Of a stretch of 64,000 nt of DNA, positions 7,896 to 17,083 are shown in pieces. Origin of the DNA: Neomoorella carbonis (GTDB taxonomy: Bacteria > Bacillota > DSM-521 > Neomoorellales > Neomoorellaceae); the NCBI RefSeq assembly GCF_045278715.1, contig NZ_CP136420.1, forward strand, positions 2,170,001-2,234,000. Direction: 5' to 3'. The notes under the pieces were generated by a model. That model did not search any database. It saw only the letters and a list, made by a program, of their open reading frames with translations, and was not told the origin of the DNA. Both the position numbers and the translations under genes were made by a program. Positions within the stretch are counted from its first letter, which is position 1, and every line of letters begins with the position of its first letter.

Positions 7896-9425
7896 TCACT
7901 CCGTCATCTTGGTCAAATCGTGCATGGTGCCCCGCAGGAGGGGATACAAGGACGTATACAGGGTATAAAGGCGGTCGTAGGTGCTAGCTTCTGACGGTAC
8001 CGGTTCGGCCCGGCTGGTCACCTTGATGGTAGAGCTACAGGCAGCTTCCACGGAAGGGTAAATACCCGCCCCCACCCCGGCCAGCAAGGCGGCGCCAAAG
8101 GCCGGCCCATCGGTACTGTTCACCGTGGTCACCGGGTGCTTAAAGACGCTGGCGAGAATCTGCCGCCATAAAGGACTGCGGGCGCCGCCGCCGGAAACGC
8201 GGATTTCTTCCACCTTCACCCCGGCCTGCTGTAAAAGTTCCAGGGAATCGCGCAGGCCGAAGGCCACGCCTTCCAGGACGGCACGCACCAGGTGCCCCTT
8301 CCTGTGACGCATGGTGAGGCCGATAAATCCGCCCCGGGCTGCCGGGTCGGGATGAGGCGTCCTTTCTCCCAGCAGGTAGGGCAAGAACAGCAACCCTTCG
8401 GCACCCGGACCCGCGTCAACCGCCAGGGCCGTCAACAACTCATAGGGATCCGTGCCCGTTGCCGCAGCTTCCCTGACCTCTTCGCCGCCCAGCTGGTTGC
8501 GGAACCACTGTAATGAAGCCCCGGCAGCCAGCATCACGCCCATAAGGTGCCACTTGCCGGGAACGGCATGGCAAAAGGAGTGCAGGGTACTGCCCGGTTG
8601 GATACTCGGCTTAGCGGTCATGGCGAATACCACGCCGGAGGTTCCCAGGGCCGCCGATAGAAGCCCTTCTGCGACAATGCCTGTACCTACAGCCCCGGCG
8701 GCCTGATCACCGCCGCCACCCACCACCGGCGTTCCGACCGGGAGGCCGGTGGCGGCCGCGGCTTCCGGGGTGATCTGGCCGGTCACTTCCGGCGACTCGT
8801 ATACACGCGGCAGCCATTCCCGGGGGATATCCAGAGCTTCCAGCATATCCTCCGACCAGCGGCGATGGGCCACATCCAGGAGCAACGTTCCGGAAGCGTC
8901 GGATACTTCGGTGGCCAGTTCTCCCGTGAGCCGGAAACGGATGTAGTCTTTAGGAAGTAACACATGGCGGATTTGATTATAAATTTCCGGTTCGTGCTTC
9001 TTCAGCCAGACCAGCTTTGGTGCCGTAAAGCCTGGCAGGGCGGGGTTCCCCGTCCACCGGTAGAGCTTTTCTTCCCCTACTTCCTCGTACATCCAGGTGC
9101 ATTCCGCTCCGGTGCGCTGGTCGCACCAGAGGATGGCCGGCCGTAAAACCTGGTAGTTGGCGCCTAAAACCACGGCCCCATGCATCTGGCCCGAAAGGCC
9201 AACGCCGGCAACCTCCCGGCCGTCAAGGCCGGTTTTAACCCAGATTTCCTGCACCGCCGCCACCACGGCCTGCCACCACTGTTCCGGGTCCTGCTCGGCC
9301 CAGCCCGGCCGGGGCTGGCTCAAAGGATACTCTACATAGGAGGAAGCCGCTACCCTGCCGCCTTCCTCCACCAGTACGGCTTTGGTACCTGACGTACCGA
9401 TATCGATCCCGAGTAAATACGGCAT
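7896..9425 (-). CDS. xylB: Xylulokinase-like FGGY sugar kinase
   Basis: A 509-aa FGGY-family carbohydrate kinase. The N-terminal GIDIGTSGTKAVL phosphate loop, the WCDQRTGAE substrate loop, GGGGDQAAGAVGTG in the middle and SGGGARSPLWRQILA near the C-terminus are the expected landmarks, and the overall pattern is closest to XylB. It would phosphorylate D-xylulose to xylulose 5-phosphate for the pentose phosphate pathway. The neighbouring isomerase-like gene and sugar importer fit pentose use. Related kinases act on other ketoses, so the exact sugar is not certain. Confidence 0.9.
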   Translation of the reverse strand: MPYLLGIDIGTSGTKAVLVEEGGRVAASSYVEYPLSQPRPGWAEQDPEQWWQAVVAAVQEIWVKTGLDGREVAGVGLSGQMHGAVVLGANYQVLRPAILWCDQRTGAECTWMYEEVGEEKLYRWTGNPALPGFTAPKLVWLKKHEPEIYNQIRHVLLPKDYIRFRLTGELATEVSDASGTLLLDVAHRRWSEDMLEALDIPREWLPRVYESPEVTGQITPEAAAATGLPVGTPVVGGGGDQAAGAVGTGIVAEGLLSAALGTSGVVFAMTAKPSIQPGSTLHSFCHAVPGKWHLMGVMLAAGASLQWFRNQLGGEEVREAAATGTDPYELLTALAVDAGPGAEGLLFLPYLLGERTPHPDPAARGGFIGLTMRHRKGHLVRAVLEGVAFGLRDSLELLQQAGVKVEEIRVSGGGARSPLWRQILASVFKHPVTTVNSTDGPAFGAALLAGVGAGIYPSVEAACSSTIKVTSRAEPVPSEASTYDRLYTLYTSLYPLLRGTMHDLTKMTE

Positions 9426-9527
9426 AATCTTTTCCCTTCCTGCCAGGACTTGTTACAACCCATCTCGACGAACCTTATCCGGGGCTTGAAGGACTTTGGC
9501 AACCGTTCAGGGCTCCAGGAGATGGAA

Positions 9528-10670
9528 TTATGATGTCGCGAAGGATAAAGGGCTCAAAATATCTGCCTTCCTGGCCCGGGCCCGGATGAGGATAGCCTCC
9601 AGGTAGCCGGCATAGCGTTCCGGATCCTGCAGGCAGGTAACTACCAGTTCATGATCCAGGCTGTTTATGCGGTCATTCATGGCCCGTAAGGCATCTATGC
9701 AGTTCAGCAGCGCCCTTTCTACCGGCATCCGCTCCGGGTTAATGTCCAGGCCAAACCACCCCTGGTAGCCGTGCATCTTGAGGACGTAGAGGGCGGCCTC
9801 GGCCTGTTCCGGCGCTACGACGCCGATATTCAAATCCTGGTCGTAGTTACCCAGGGGTTGGCTGTTCCAGTGGGTATGCACCAGCCGGCCGTACTCCAAG
9901 GGCAGGCTCAACGCATAAGGCAAATCTTCATAACCCATGAGAACATGACCGATCTCGGGGTTGAGCCCGACCAGGGTATAGCCCTGCTCCAGGAGTTGTT
10001 TATTTTCCCGGTTCTGCAGCAGACCCTCCACCTTCTCGGCCAGCAAAACCCCCTCCGCGGTGGTGCCGTAGATTATTCTCCCCCGGGGCTCATACGGTTT
10101 CGGCTCAATGGCCACCCGTACCCCGGGCACAGCATCCATGGCTTCTGCCAGTCCGGCAGCGAAACGACGGCGCATTTCTATGAAATCGATACCGAAGGGG
10201 TTTTCATAGCCATCTATTCCAGGCCAGACAACCATGAACTCTGTGCCCAGCTCTTTATTTATTTCCAGTGTTTCTTTAACGCGCTGGATGGCTGCCTGCC
10301 GGGCCGCCGGCAGGGGTGAAGATAAAGAACCGTGGCGGAACTGTTCTTCATAGAAAAGATTGGGCACTACCGTTACTACCCGCATCCCGGTATCCCGGCA
10401 AAAGTCCCGGTAAAGGTTCAGGTTATATTCATTGATCTCGTTGGGATAATGGGCCTCAATACCTTCCAGGCCATATTGTTTCAGAGCCGCGTATTTCTCC
10501 AGGCGTTCCTCAATGCTTAGTTCCCTGCCATAGCGGGTATGAAAGCGGCTGTTGCTGCCGGAAAAGAACCATATGCCGGCTGAAAAGCGCAGTTTAAGCT
10601 CAAAATTTTGCAAGTGCCGGATTAACTCTGCCGGTGAACGGCGGGTGGTTTGATAACGCAAATCCTGCAT
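9528..10670 (-). CDS. Xylose-isomerase-like TIM-barrel sugar isomerase
   Basis: A 380-aa protein of the xylose isomerase-like (AP_endonuc_2) superfamily. It resembles XylA at the metal-site segments: VVWPGIDGYENPFG, AIEPKPYEPRG (Glu ligand), VGLNPEIGHVLMG (Glu and His), NYDQDLNIGV (Asp cluster) and FGLDINPERM. Outside these it diverges from classical XylA. The ATG at 10670 (protein start MQDLRYQ) has a GAGGGAG site and is preferred to the longer frame starting at 10772, which would overlap the promoter. As the first gene of the operon with xylB it probably makes the ketose that the kinase uses, but the sugar may not be D-xylose. Confidence 0.82.
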   Translation of the reverse strand: MQDLRYQTTRRSPAELIRHLQNFELKLRFSAGIWFFSGSNSRFHTRYGRELSIEERLEKYAALKQYGLEGIEAHYPNEINEYNLNLYRDFCRDTGMRVVTVVPNLFYEEQFRHGSLSSPLPAARQAAIQRVKETLEINKELGTEFMVVWPGIDGYENPFGIDFIEMRRRFAAGLAEAMDAVPGVRVAIEPKPYEPRGRIIYGTTAEGVLLAEKVEGLLQNRENKQLLEQGYTLVGLNPEIGHVLMGYEDLPYALSLPLEYGRLVHTHWNSQPLGNYDQDLNIGVVAPEQAEAALYVLKMHGYQGWFGLDINPERMPVERALLNCIDALRAMNDRINSLDHELVVTCLQDPERYAGYLEAILIRARARKADILSPLSFATS

Positions 10671-10706
10671 TTTCTCCCTCTTTTCTGCCCGGGTCGATTT
10701 AGTTTG

Positions 10707-10722
10707 CCGAAAACGGTTTCCG
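10707..10722. promoter_or_regulatory. LacI-type operator, downstream copy
   Basis: CCGAAAACGGTTTCCG is a near-dyad centred on CG, the usual form for LacI-family operators. It lies just downstream of the predicted start of transcription of the isomerase-like gene and shares 13 of 16 bases with the copy at 10776-10791. Confidence 0.65.
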
Positions 10723-10734
10723 GGCTTAATTGCT

Positions 10735-10763
10735 TTGATACATAAAGTTATGTTTAGCGTCAA
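10735..10763 (-). promoter_or_regulatory. Sigma-A type promoter of the sugar operon
   Basis: On the minus strand TTGACG (10758-10763) and TATCAA (10735-10740) are separated by 17 bp, about 65-90 bp before the isomerase-like start codon. The two operator-like dyads bracket it. Confidence 0.6.
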
Positions 10764-10775
10764 GTGGTACATTTT

Positions 10776-10791
10776 CCGAAATCGGTTCCGG
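10776..10791. promoter_or_regulatory. LacI-type operator, upstream copy
   Basis: CCGAAATCGGTTCCGG is a near-dyad centred on CG, located just upstream of the -35 box. It is 69 bp from the other copy, a spacing that would allow looping by a tetramer or binding by two dimers. Confidence 0.62.
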
Positions 10792-10950
10792 TTCGTTGAT
10801 ATATTTCGCCATTAAAATTTAGATTCCTGCTATTCCTTAACACTTTTTTAAAAAATTTTTCGGGAGATAGCGTTCCATCATCCTCCGGACGCATGTCGGC
10901 ATTTTCCGTTCATCAATACTTTGCCGATCACATTTCAGAAGGTACAGTAA

Positions 10951-11967
10951 TCAACAGATCCGTGGTAGAGGACTTCCAGCCATAAGATCTAAGAGTTTAG
11001 TACCTCCAAGGGATGTGGAGAGATAAACGTTCCCCTTGCCAGGTTTGACTTCGCCTATAATCCTAGCATCCCTTCCCAATTCATGCCCTTGCATTACCGC
11101 TACCGCTTTTCCTGCTTCTTCCGGGCTGACAATAACCATAAACTTCCCCTCGTTGGCAAGGTAGAGGGGATCCAGTCCCAGCATCCCGGCGGCACCCTTT
11201 ACCCCGGCATCGACAGGAATACAATTTTCGTCCAGCCAGATATCTAAACCGCAGGCTGACGCAATTTCTTTGGCGGTTGTTGCCAGGCCACCCCGGGTAA
11301 GATCCCGCATTATCTTGATCCCCCGGATTTCCTTTAAAAGCAGGCTAATTATACCGTTCAGCGGGGCACAATCGCTCATGACCTGTCCTGCAAAATCAAA
11401 GCCATACCGTTTACAAAGTACCGCGATACCGTGTTGCCCGAGGCTGCCGTTGACTAAAACTTTATCACCGGGTTTAATCCGGTGGTAACCCAAATCTACT
11501 CCTGGAAAAATATAACCGATACCGGTGGTGTTAATAAAAATTTTATCTAAATGTCCTTTTTCAACCACCTTGGTATCCCCGGTGACAATTTCTACGCCCG
11601 CCACCCCGCAGGCCCCGGCCATAGATTGAACAATTCTTTCTAAATCGGCAAGGGGCAGTCCTTCTTCTAAAATAAAAGAAGCCGTGAGATAGACGGGCCG
11701 GGCGCCGCTGACCGCCAGATCATTTACCGTGCCGCAAACCGCCAGTTTTCCCACATCCCCCCCGGGAAAGAAAGGCGGATCGACAACAAAGGAATCCGTA
11801 GTGATGGCCATTCTCCCTTCATTTACGGAAAAAACCGCCGCATCGGTGAGCGTTTTCAGGATATTGCTTTCAAAGTAACGAAGAAAAAGGTTATTAATGA
11901 GTTCATGGGTAAGGGCACCCCCGTCACCGTGAGCCAGCAAAACAATATCCCTGCCATTCTCTTTCAT
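10951..11967 (-). CDS. hypE: Hydrogenase maturation factor HypE
   Basis: A 338-aa protein that dehydrates the carbamoyl group carried on its own C-terminal cysteine to a thiocyanate, the source of the CN ligands of [NiFe] hydrogenase. The sequence ends in PRIC, the family-defining C-terminal motif, and opens with IVLLAHGDGG. The ATG at 11967 is one base after the hypD stop and has GGAGGTGG, so the longer frame starting at 12033 is not favoured. It is the last gene of the hydrogenase operon. Confidence 0.97.
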   Translation of the reverse strand: MKENGRDIVLLAHGDGGALTHELINNLFLRYFESNILKTLTDAAVFSVNEGRMAITTDSFVVDPPFFPGGDVGKLAVCGTVNDLAVSGARPVYLTASFILEEGLPLADLERIVQSMAGACGVAGVEIVTGDTKVVEKGHLDKIFINTTGIGYIFPGVDLGYHRIKPGDKVLVNGSLGQHGIAVLCKRYGFDFAGQVMSDCAPLNGIISLLLKEIRGIKIMRDLTRGGLATTAKEIASACGLDIWLDENCIPVDAGVKGAAGMLGLDPLYLANEGKFMVIVSPEEAGKAVAVMQGHELGRDARIIGEVKPGKGNVYLSTSLGGTKLLDLMAGSPLPRIC

Positions 11968-11968
11968 C

Positions 11969-13102
11969 CTAAATGCCACCTCCAACTGGAGAAAAACGTT
12001 CATATCGATAATAAGCCGCGCAGGCCCCTTCACTGGAAACCATACAGGGGCCTACAGGACGGACAGGTGTACATACATCACCAAATAGCCGGCATTCCGG
12101 GGGTAAAAGTTTTCCCCGTAAAATCTCTTTACAGGCGCAGCCTGGCGGGTAAAGAGATGTTGGCGGGGCCGGTTCTATATTTAGTTTAAATCGCGCATCA
12201 AAATCGCGAAAAGTTTCCCGTAGTGAAAGTCCGCTTTCAGGAATAACTCCAAGGCCGCGCCAGGGGACATCGACCTCCTCAAAACACTCCGCTATGCGCT
12301 TGCGGGCATCCAGGTTACCTTCTTCCCGTACTACCCGCGTGTACTTGTTCACAACCCGGGCCTCGCCCTGGAGCAATTGAAGCAAAAGCTCGTGAAGGGC
12401 AATCAGAATATCCATGGGTTCAAACCCGCTGATTACCGACGGCAGGCCATACTCTTTAACGATAAAGTCAAACGCCCGCCTGCCAGTAACGGCGCTAACA
12501 TGCCCCGGCAAGATAAGCCCGTCAAGTTTTAATTCGGGGTCACTGAGAACGGCGCGGAGGGCCGGGGGGATGAGTTTATGGGCCGAAAATAGACTAAAGT
12601 TTTTCACCCCTTTAGCCCGGGCCCTCGCAAGGCTTGCAGCGACTGCCGGGGCAGTTGTTTCAAAACCGATTCCCAGGAACACGACCTCTCTTCCCGGGTT
12701 GGCTTCAGCAAAGGCCACTGCGTCCAGGGGCGAGTAAAAAATGCGCACATCGGCACCGCCGGCGCGTTCCCTCTCCAGGGAAGACCGGCTGCCGGGAACG
12801 CGCATCATATCCCCGAAGGTTCCCACCGTAACCCCGGGCAAGCGGGCCAGATTGACCATCATATCGATTTCCTGGTGATCGGTTACACAGACAGGACACC
12901 CGGGGCCGCTTCGCAATTCCACGCGGCCTGCCAGCAGGCTCCGCAATCCCAGCCTGGAGATAGCCACTGTGTGCGTGCCGCATACTTCTATAAAAACTGC
13001 CGGCCGCCCGAGGCGTTCCGCAACAGCATCTGCCAGGGCAGCAACCCGGCCCATGAGTTTCCTGCTTAATCCCGTATCACAAAACCTGTCCAGGGACAGC
13101 AT
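11969..13102 (-). CDS. hypD: Hydrogenase maturation factor HypD
   Basis: A 377-aa [4Fe-4S] protein that, with HypC, is the scaffold on which the Fe(CN)2CO unit is built. Conserved motifs include FIEVCGTHT, SGPGCPVCVT and GFEPMDIL, and the C-terminal cysteines (PPGCACKEILRGKLLPPEC region) bind the cluster. The start overlaps the end of hypC by 26 bp, which indicates translational coupling. Confidence 0.97.
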   Translation of the reverse strand: MLSLDRFCDTGLSRKLMGRVAALADAVAERLGRPAVFIEVCGTHTVAISRLGLRSLLAGRVELRSGPGCPVCVTDHQEIDMMVNLARLPGVTVGTFGDMMRVPGSRSSLERERAGGADVRIFYSPLDAVAFAEANPGREVVFLGIGFETTAPAVAASLARARAKGVKNFSLFSAHKLIPPALRAVLSDPELKLDGLILPGHVSAVTGRRAFDFIVKEYGLPSVISGFEPMDILIALHELLLQLLQGEARVVNKYTRVVREEGNLDARKRIAECFEEVDVPWRGLGVIPESGLSLRETFRDFDARFKLNIEPAPPTSLYPPGCACKEILRGKLLPPECRLFGDVCTPVRPVGPCMVSSEGACAAYYRYERFSPVGGGI

Positions 13103-13319
13103 CGTTTAGTTGTTCCTCCCACATTTTCACCATCTGTTCTGCTTCTTTTAAGTCAACCTTTTCGATGGCAAATCCGGCATGTACCAGCACATAATCGCCA
13201 ACCTTTACCTGCTCCAATAAAGCTATGGATATCTCCCTGCGGGCGCCGTGAACATCAATTATCGCGGTATCGTCAGCCGCAGTTACTTCAATCACTTTCC
13301 CCACAATACCTAAACACAT
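13077..13319 (-). CDS. hypC: Hydrogenase maturation chaperone HypC
   Basis: An 80-aa protein beginning MCLGIVGKV. The N-terminal Met-Cys is required for binding iron and HypD in this family, so the ATG at 13319, with GGAGGTGG upstream, is the true start. The frame at 13337 would bury the cysteine. It overlaps hypF by 10 bp and hypD by 26 bp. Confidence 0.97.
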   Translation of the reverse strand: MCLGIVGKVIEVTAADDTAIIDVHGARREISIALLEQVKVGDYVLVHAGFAIEKVDLKEAEQMVKMWEEQLNDAVPGQVL

Positions 13320-15613
13320 TGTTGCCACCTCCGGCAAGCGATTACTGCCTGGCCCAGGGAGAGCCCCCCATCATTGGCCGGCACCTGCCGGTGGACCAGC
13401 AGGCGATAACCGTCGCCAGGCAAGATTTCTTTAGCAAGGCTGAAAAGATAGCGGTTTTGCCAAGCACCACCGCTAAGGGCTACCGTCTTTATATGTGTTC
13501 TTTCAGCAACCAGGCGTACCGCCTCGCGTACCATCGCCAGGACCGTATTGTGGAAACGGGTGGCAATAATCTCCCTGGCAACTCCCCGCTCCAGGTCGGC
13601 CGCCACGCCGGCAATGATCCCGCCTGGATGGATAACTTTCCCTTCAATAAAAAATGGATAGGGTATTAATCTTTTACCCGCCGCCGGGTCCAGGACCATT
13701 TCTCCCAGCTCGATTGCCGCCTGGCCTTCGTAACTATTATGGTAACAAAGGCCGAGGAGGGCTGATACGGCGTCAAAAAGACGACCGCAGCTCGAGCTTA
13801 ATGGTGAATTAAAGCCTGTGGCGACGAGGCGTTTGATTACCTCAAGCTCCTGCCCCCTGCTTTGAAAAAGGCGACCGGCAAGCAACTCGCCTTGCGCCGA
13901 AAGGTATTTCATTAAATAAGCTACTGCTGTCCGCCATGGGTAACGTACTGCCTGCTCGCCACCGGGCAACGGTACATAGGCCAGGTGATACTCCCTGGTA
14001 AAATCGGCATAATCCCCGGTAAGGATCTCAAAACCCCAGAGACGCCCGTCGGTTCCGTATCCGGTTCCATCAAGGATTACCCCGATTGCTTCCTCATCCA
14101 CGCCGTTATCAGCCAGGCAAGATACCATATGGGCGTGATGGTGTTGAACGGCAAAGTGCGCCTTCGCCGGAATTCCTGCCGCCAGGCGGGAGGAACGATA
14201 GCCGGGATGCATGTCATAACCGACCACTTCAGGTTCGGAGCCGATGAGGTTTTTTAAATTCTCCAGGCTGGAGAAAAAGTGTTCCTCGCCTTCCCTGCTG
14301 CCCAGGTCGCCGATGTGCTGGCTGACAAAGGCCTGGTTGCCTTTTAAAAGGCAGAAGGTGTTTTTCATGTCCCCGCCGGCGCCCAGCACAGGGGAACTGG
14401 ACTTAACCGTAACCTTGACGGGCGAGGGGACATATCCCCGCGAGCGGCGCCAGATCTGAACCACATCACCTGTCACCGCTACGACGGAATCGTCGCAGCG
14501 GTTGACAATCTCGCGATTGTGCCAGAGAAAATAGTCGGCTATACCGCCCAGCTCCTCCAGGGCGGTCCCGTTATCCTTTGCCAGGGGTAAACCGCTGCTA
14601 TTACCGCTGGTCATGACTAAAATTTCCAGGGGGCCGTTTAAAAGCATCAGGTGCAGCGGTGTATAAGGCAACATTACACCCAGGGTCTTCATCCCCGGGG
14701 CCAGCTCTTCCGGCAAACTGCAACCGGCCCGTTTGCTAAGGATAACAATAGGTGCTTGAGGAGAAGACAGCAGTTTCTCCTCCTCCGGGCCAACGTAACA
14801 GTACTTCCTGGCTGTCTCCAGGCGGCACATTACCGCCAGGGGTTTGGCTTCACGGCCCTTGCGCCGGCGGAGGGTCTTCAATGCTTCCCTATTCCTGGCA
14901 TCGCATACCAGGTGAAAGCCTCCCAGCCCTTTGACGGCTAATATCTTGCCGTCTTGCAGAAATCTCCAGCTCAGTTCCAACCAGTTACCTTCCAGCTTGC
15001 GGCCCTGCCCGTCCACCAGCTCTACCTGCGGCCCGCAGGCCGGGCAGGCGGCCGGCTGGGCGTGGAATCTCCTGTTGCCCGGATCGTGGTATTCCCGGGC
15101 GCATTCCGGACACATCGGAAACCGGGCCATGGAGGTCTTGGCGCGGTCATACGGCACGCCCCGTACAATGGTAAATCGCGGTCCACAATTGGTACAGTTG
15201 GTGAAGGGGTAGCCGTAATGCCTGTCCCGGGGGTCCATTATTTCCCGGGCACAATCAGCACACAGGGCTACGTCAGGGGGAATCAGGGCTTCCTTTCCGG
15301 CTCCTTCGCCACTGGGGATAATAGTAAAAGAACTATAGCCGCAGGGTTCCAGGACGTCCCATTCTAAAGCGGTTATCCGCGATAATGGCGGATGGTTTGC
15401 CTTTAAACAGGACAGAAAAGCGTGTACCGTCTCCTCCTGGCCTTCGGCTTCGATGAGCACACCCTGGCTGGTATTGGCAACCGTGCCCTTCAAGCGATAG
15501 AGACTCGCCAGGTTATAAACAAAGGGGCGAAACCCTACGCCCTGGACGATCCCTTTGACGATTATCCGATAGCGGACAATCCCCTTTTTTTCTGCATTGC
15601 ATCTTTGAGCCAT
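13310..15613 (-). CDS. hypF: Carbamoyltransferase HypF
   Basis: A protein of about 767 aa that uses carbamoyl phosphate and ATP to carbamoylate HypE. Domains in order: acylphosphatase-like (VKGIVQGVGFRPFVYNLA, residues about 15-95), two zinc fingers (CADCAREI with CTNCGPRF, and CPECAREY with CPACGP), a YrdC-like domain and a Kae1/HSP70-like C-terminal domain (HHHAHMVSCLADN, VALSGGAWQN). ATG codons occur at 15622 and 15613; the second has better spacing from GGAGG. The start lies inside hypB, an overlap of about 50 bp. Confidence 0.96.
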   Translation of the reverse strand: MAQRCNAEKKGIVRYRIIVKGIVQGVGFRPFVYNLASLYRLKGTVANTSQGVLIEAEGQEETVHAFLSCLKANHPPLSRITALEWDVLEPCGYSSFTIIPSGEGAGKEALIPPDVALCADCAREIMDPRDRHYGYPFTNCTNCGPRFTIVRGVPYDRAKTSMARFPMCPECAREYHDPGNRRFHAQPAACPACGPQVELVDGQGRKLEGNWLELSWRFLQDGKILAVKGLGGFHLVCDARNREALKTLRRRKGREAKPLAVMCRLETARKYCYVGPEEEKLLSSPQAPIVILSKRAGCSLPEELAPGMKTLGVMLPYTPLHLMLLNGPLEILVMTSGNSSGLPLAKDNGTALEELGGIADYFLWHNREIVNRCDDSVVAVTGDVVQIWRRSRGYVPSPVKVTVKSSSPVLGAGGDMKNTFCLLKGNQAFVSQHIGDLGSREGEEHFFSSLENLKNLIGSEPEVVGYDMHPGYRSSRLAAGIPAKAHFAVQHHHAHMVSCLADNGVDEEAIGVILDGTGYGTDGRLWGFEILTGDYADFTREYHLAYVPLPGGEQAVRYPWRTAVAYLMKYLSAQGELLAGRLFQSRGQELEVIKRLVATGFNSPLSSSCGRLFDAVSALLGLCYHNSYEGQAAIELGEMVLDPAAGKRLIPYPFFIEGKVIHPGGIIAGVAADLERGVAREIIATRFHNTVLAMVREAVRLVAERTHIKTVALSGGAWQNRYLFSLAKEILPGDGYRLLVHRQVPANDGGLSLGQAVIACRRWQQCV

Positions 15614-16227
15614 GAACACCATGCCTCCAGGCCCTCACCGGTTTGGGCCGAGGTTACGAAAAACTTCGCAGCCGGATTGGCTGCCTTAATCTCTTCTTCG
15701 ACGGCTTTCAAGTCAAAGTTAGTATACGGCAAGAGGTCCGCTTTGGTAATGACCATTGCCCGGGCTTCGTGAAATACCAGGGGGTACTTGGCCGGCTTAT
15801 CGCTGCCTTCAGTGACGCTCAGCAGGGCCACCTTATAATCCTCTCCCAGGTCGAATTCGGCCGGGCATACCAGGTTGCCTACGTTTTCGATAAATATAAG
15901 GTCCAGGCCGGAAAGGTCGAGCTCCTGCAGCGCTTTAGAAATTAAGCTGGCATCCAGGTGACACGCTCCTTCAGTATTGATCTGAACTACTTCCACCCCC
16001 TGCCCGGCAATGCGCTCGGCATCAAGGGTGGTGGATATATCACCCTCAATTACTCCAATGGCAAGATCCTTCTTTAACGAAGCTATGGTTCTTTCCAGGA
16101 GGGTGGTTTTACCCGCACCGGGCGAACCTATCAGATTGACAGTTAGTATCTGGGATAGGCGCTCCCGGTTTTGCTCGGCTATATCTTGATTGGCCTGGAG
16201 AAGCTTTTGAGCCATTATTACTTTCAT
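15562..16227 (-). CDS. hypB: Hydrogenase nickel-incorporation GTPase HypB
   Basis: A 221-aa GTPase of the SIMIBI class that drives nickel delivery to the hydrogenase large subunit with HypA. Visible motifs are the P-loop GSPGAGKTTLLE, GDISTTLDAERI, the switch region ENVGNLVCPAEFDLGE and the base-recognition motif ITKADLLPY. There is no N-terminal poly-histidine or CXXCGC metal-storage segment as in some homologues. The start has GGAGGG. Confidence 0.97.
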   Translation of the reverse strand: MKVIMAQKLLQANQDIAEQNRERLSQILTVNLIGSPGAGKTTLLERTIASLKKDLAIGVIEGDISTTLDAERIAGQGVEVVQINTEGACHLDASLISKALQELDLSGLDLIFIENVGNLVCPAEFDLGEDYKVALLSVTEGSDKPAKYPLVFHEARAMVITKADLLPYTNFDLKAVEEEIKAANPAAKFFVTSAQTGEGLEAWCSWLKDAMQKKRGLSAIG

Positions 16228-16271
16228 TGATATTCCCTCCGTCTGTTTTTAAAGGGTTCCTCCTGGAATTT

Positions 16272-16613
16272 TCATTCGCCTTCATAAAAATCAATATAAA
16301 GCTCCCTTCCTTGATCTATGGCAACCCTCCGCGACCCGCAGGAAGGGCACCTAATACACCAGTTATCCAGAACTACTTCAGCCTGGCAATCCTGGCAATG
16401 TCCCCGCCCGGGCCTTTCCTCTATTTCTAATTGAGCCTCGTCAAACAACGGCCCTTCTTTAAGCGCGTAAAAAGAAAACTCCAGGGCAGACGGTAAAACC
16501 GAGGTCATTGCCCCTATCACCAGCTTAACTTTCCGGATGCGCTTTATACCTTTCTCCTGGGCATTGCGTTCTAATAGCTTTAATAACTCAGCCGTCAGGG
16601 CCAGTTCATGCAT
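16272..16613 (-). CDS. hypA: Hydrogenase nickel chaperone HypA
   Basis: A 113-aa nickel metallochaperone. It begins MHELALTAELL; His2 is the nickel ligand of the family, so the ATG at 16613 is chosen over the frame starting at 16634. The zinc site is formed by CQDCQ and, 13 residues on, CIRCPSCGS. It is encoded between the protease and hypB genes. Confidence 0.96.
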   Translation of the reverse strand: MHELALTAELLKLLERNAQEKGIKRIRKVKLVIGAMTSVLPSALEFSFYALKEGPLFDEAQLEIEERPGRGHCQDCQAEVVLDNWCIRCPSCGSRRVAIDQGRELYIDFYEGE

Positions 16614-16630
16614 CCTATCCCTCTCCCTAA

Positions 16631-17083
16631 TCAACCGAGGTGCGGAAAATCGAGCTCCCCCGTTTGCAGCTTTTGGTACACAGTCTCAACGGCTCGCCTT
16701 ACTTCGGGAGAAACCGGCAGACCGAAGGCGACTACCGCCGGCTGAATACCGACAAAATAGACTTCCGGCACCAGTTCTTTCAAAGCTGAGAGGAAAAATG
16801 ACAGGGGTAACCGGTGCGTGGACAGGATAAATTCACAGGCAATATCACTTTCAGAAAGGAGGCGTATGCTCCCGGCCTGCAGGTTCATTTCGCAGGCATC
16901 CACTACCACCACCGCTGCCGGTTGCAGATCACGCACCTGGTGCAGGTAATTCTCCGGCGCCGCCCCGCCGTTGATTACCTCCCACCCGGGGAGGCGTTTT
17001 TCTTCCAGGAGACGGGCCAGCAACGGCCCGGCTCCATCATCGCCCATCAGTTCGTTGCCTACAGTTATCACTAGCCCCTTCAC
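16631..17083 (-). CDS. Hydrogenase maturation protease, HycI/HyaD family
   Basis: A 150-aa nickel-dependent endopeptidase that removes the C-terminal tail of the hydrogenase large subunit once nickel is in place. It shows the family opening ITVGNELMGDDGAGPLLA, with the metal-binding Glu and Asp, and the VVVDACEMN segment. The GTG start overlaps the TGA of the preceding gene (GTGA). The presumed substrate is the product of hyfG in the same operon, which still carries a tail of about 30 residues after its last cysteine motif. Confidence 0.93.
   Translation of the reverse strand: MKGLVITVGNELMGDDGAGPLLARLLEEKRLPGWEVINGGAAPENYLHQVRDLQPAAVVVVDACEMNLQAGSIRLLSESDIACEFILSTHRLPLSFFLSALKELVPEVYFVGIQPAVVAFGLPVSPEVRRAVETVYQKLQTGELDFPHLG

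Noticed and set aside
13310..15613. Large opposite-strand frames inside hypF, hyf, his and pur genes
   Set aside because: They are shadows caused by GC-rich codon use; they lack ribosome binding sites and recognisable domains, and the minus-strand genes are certain.
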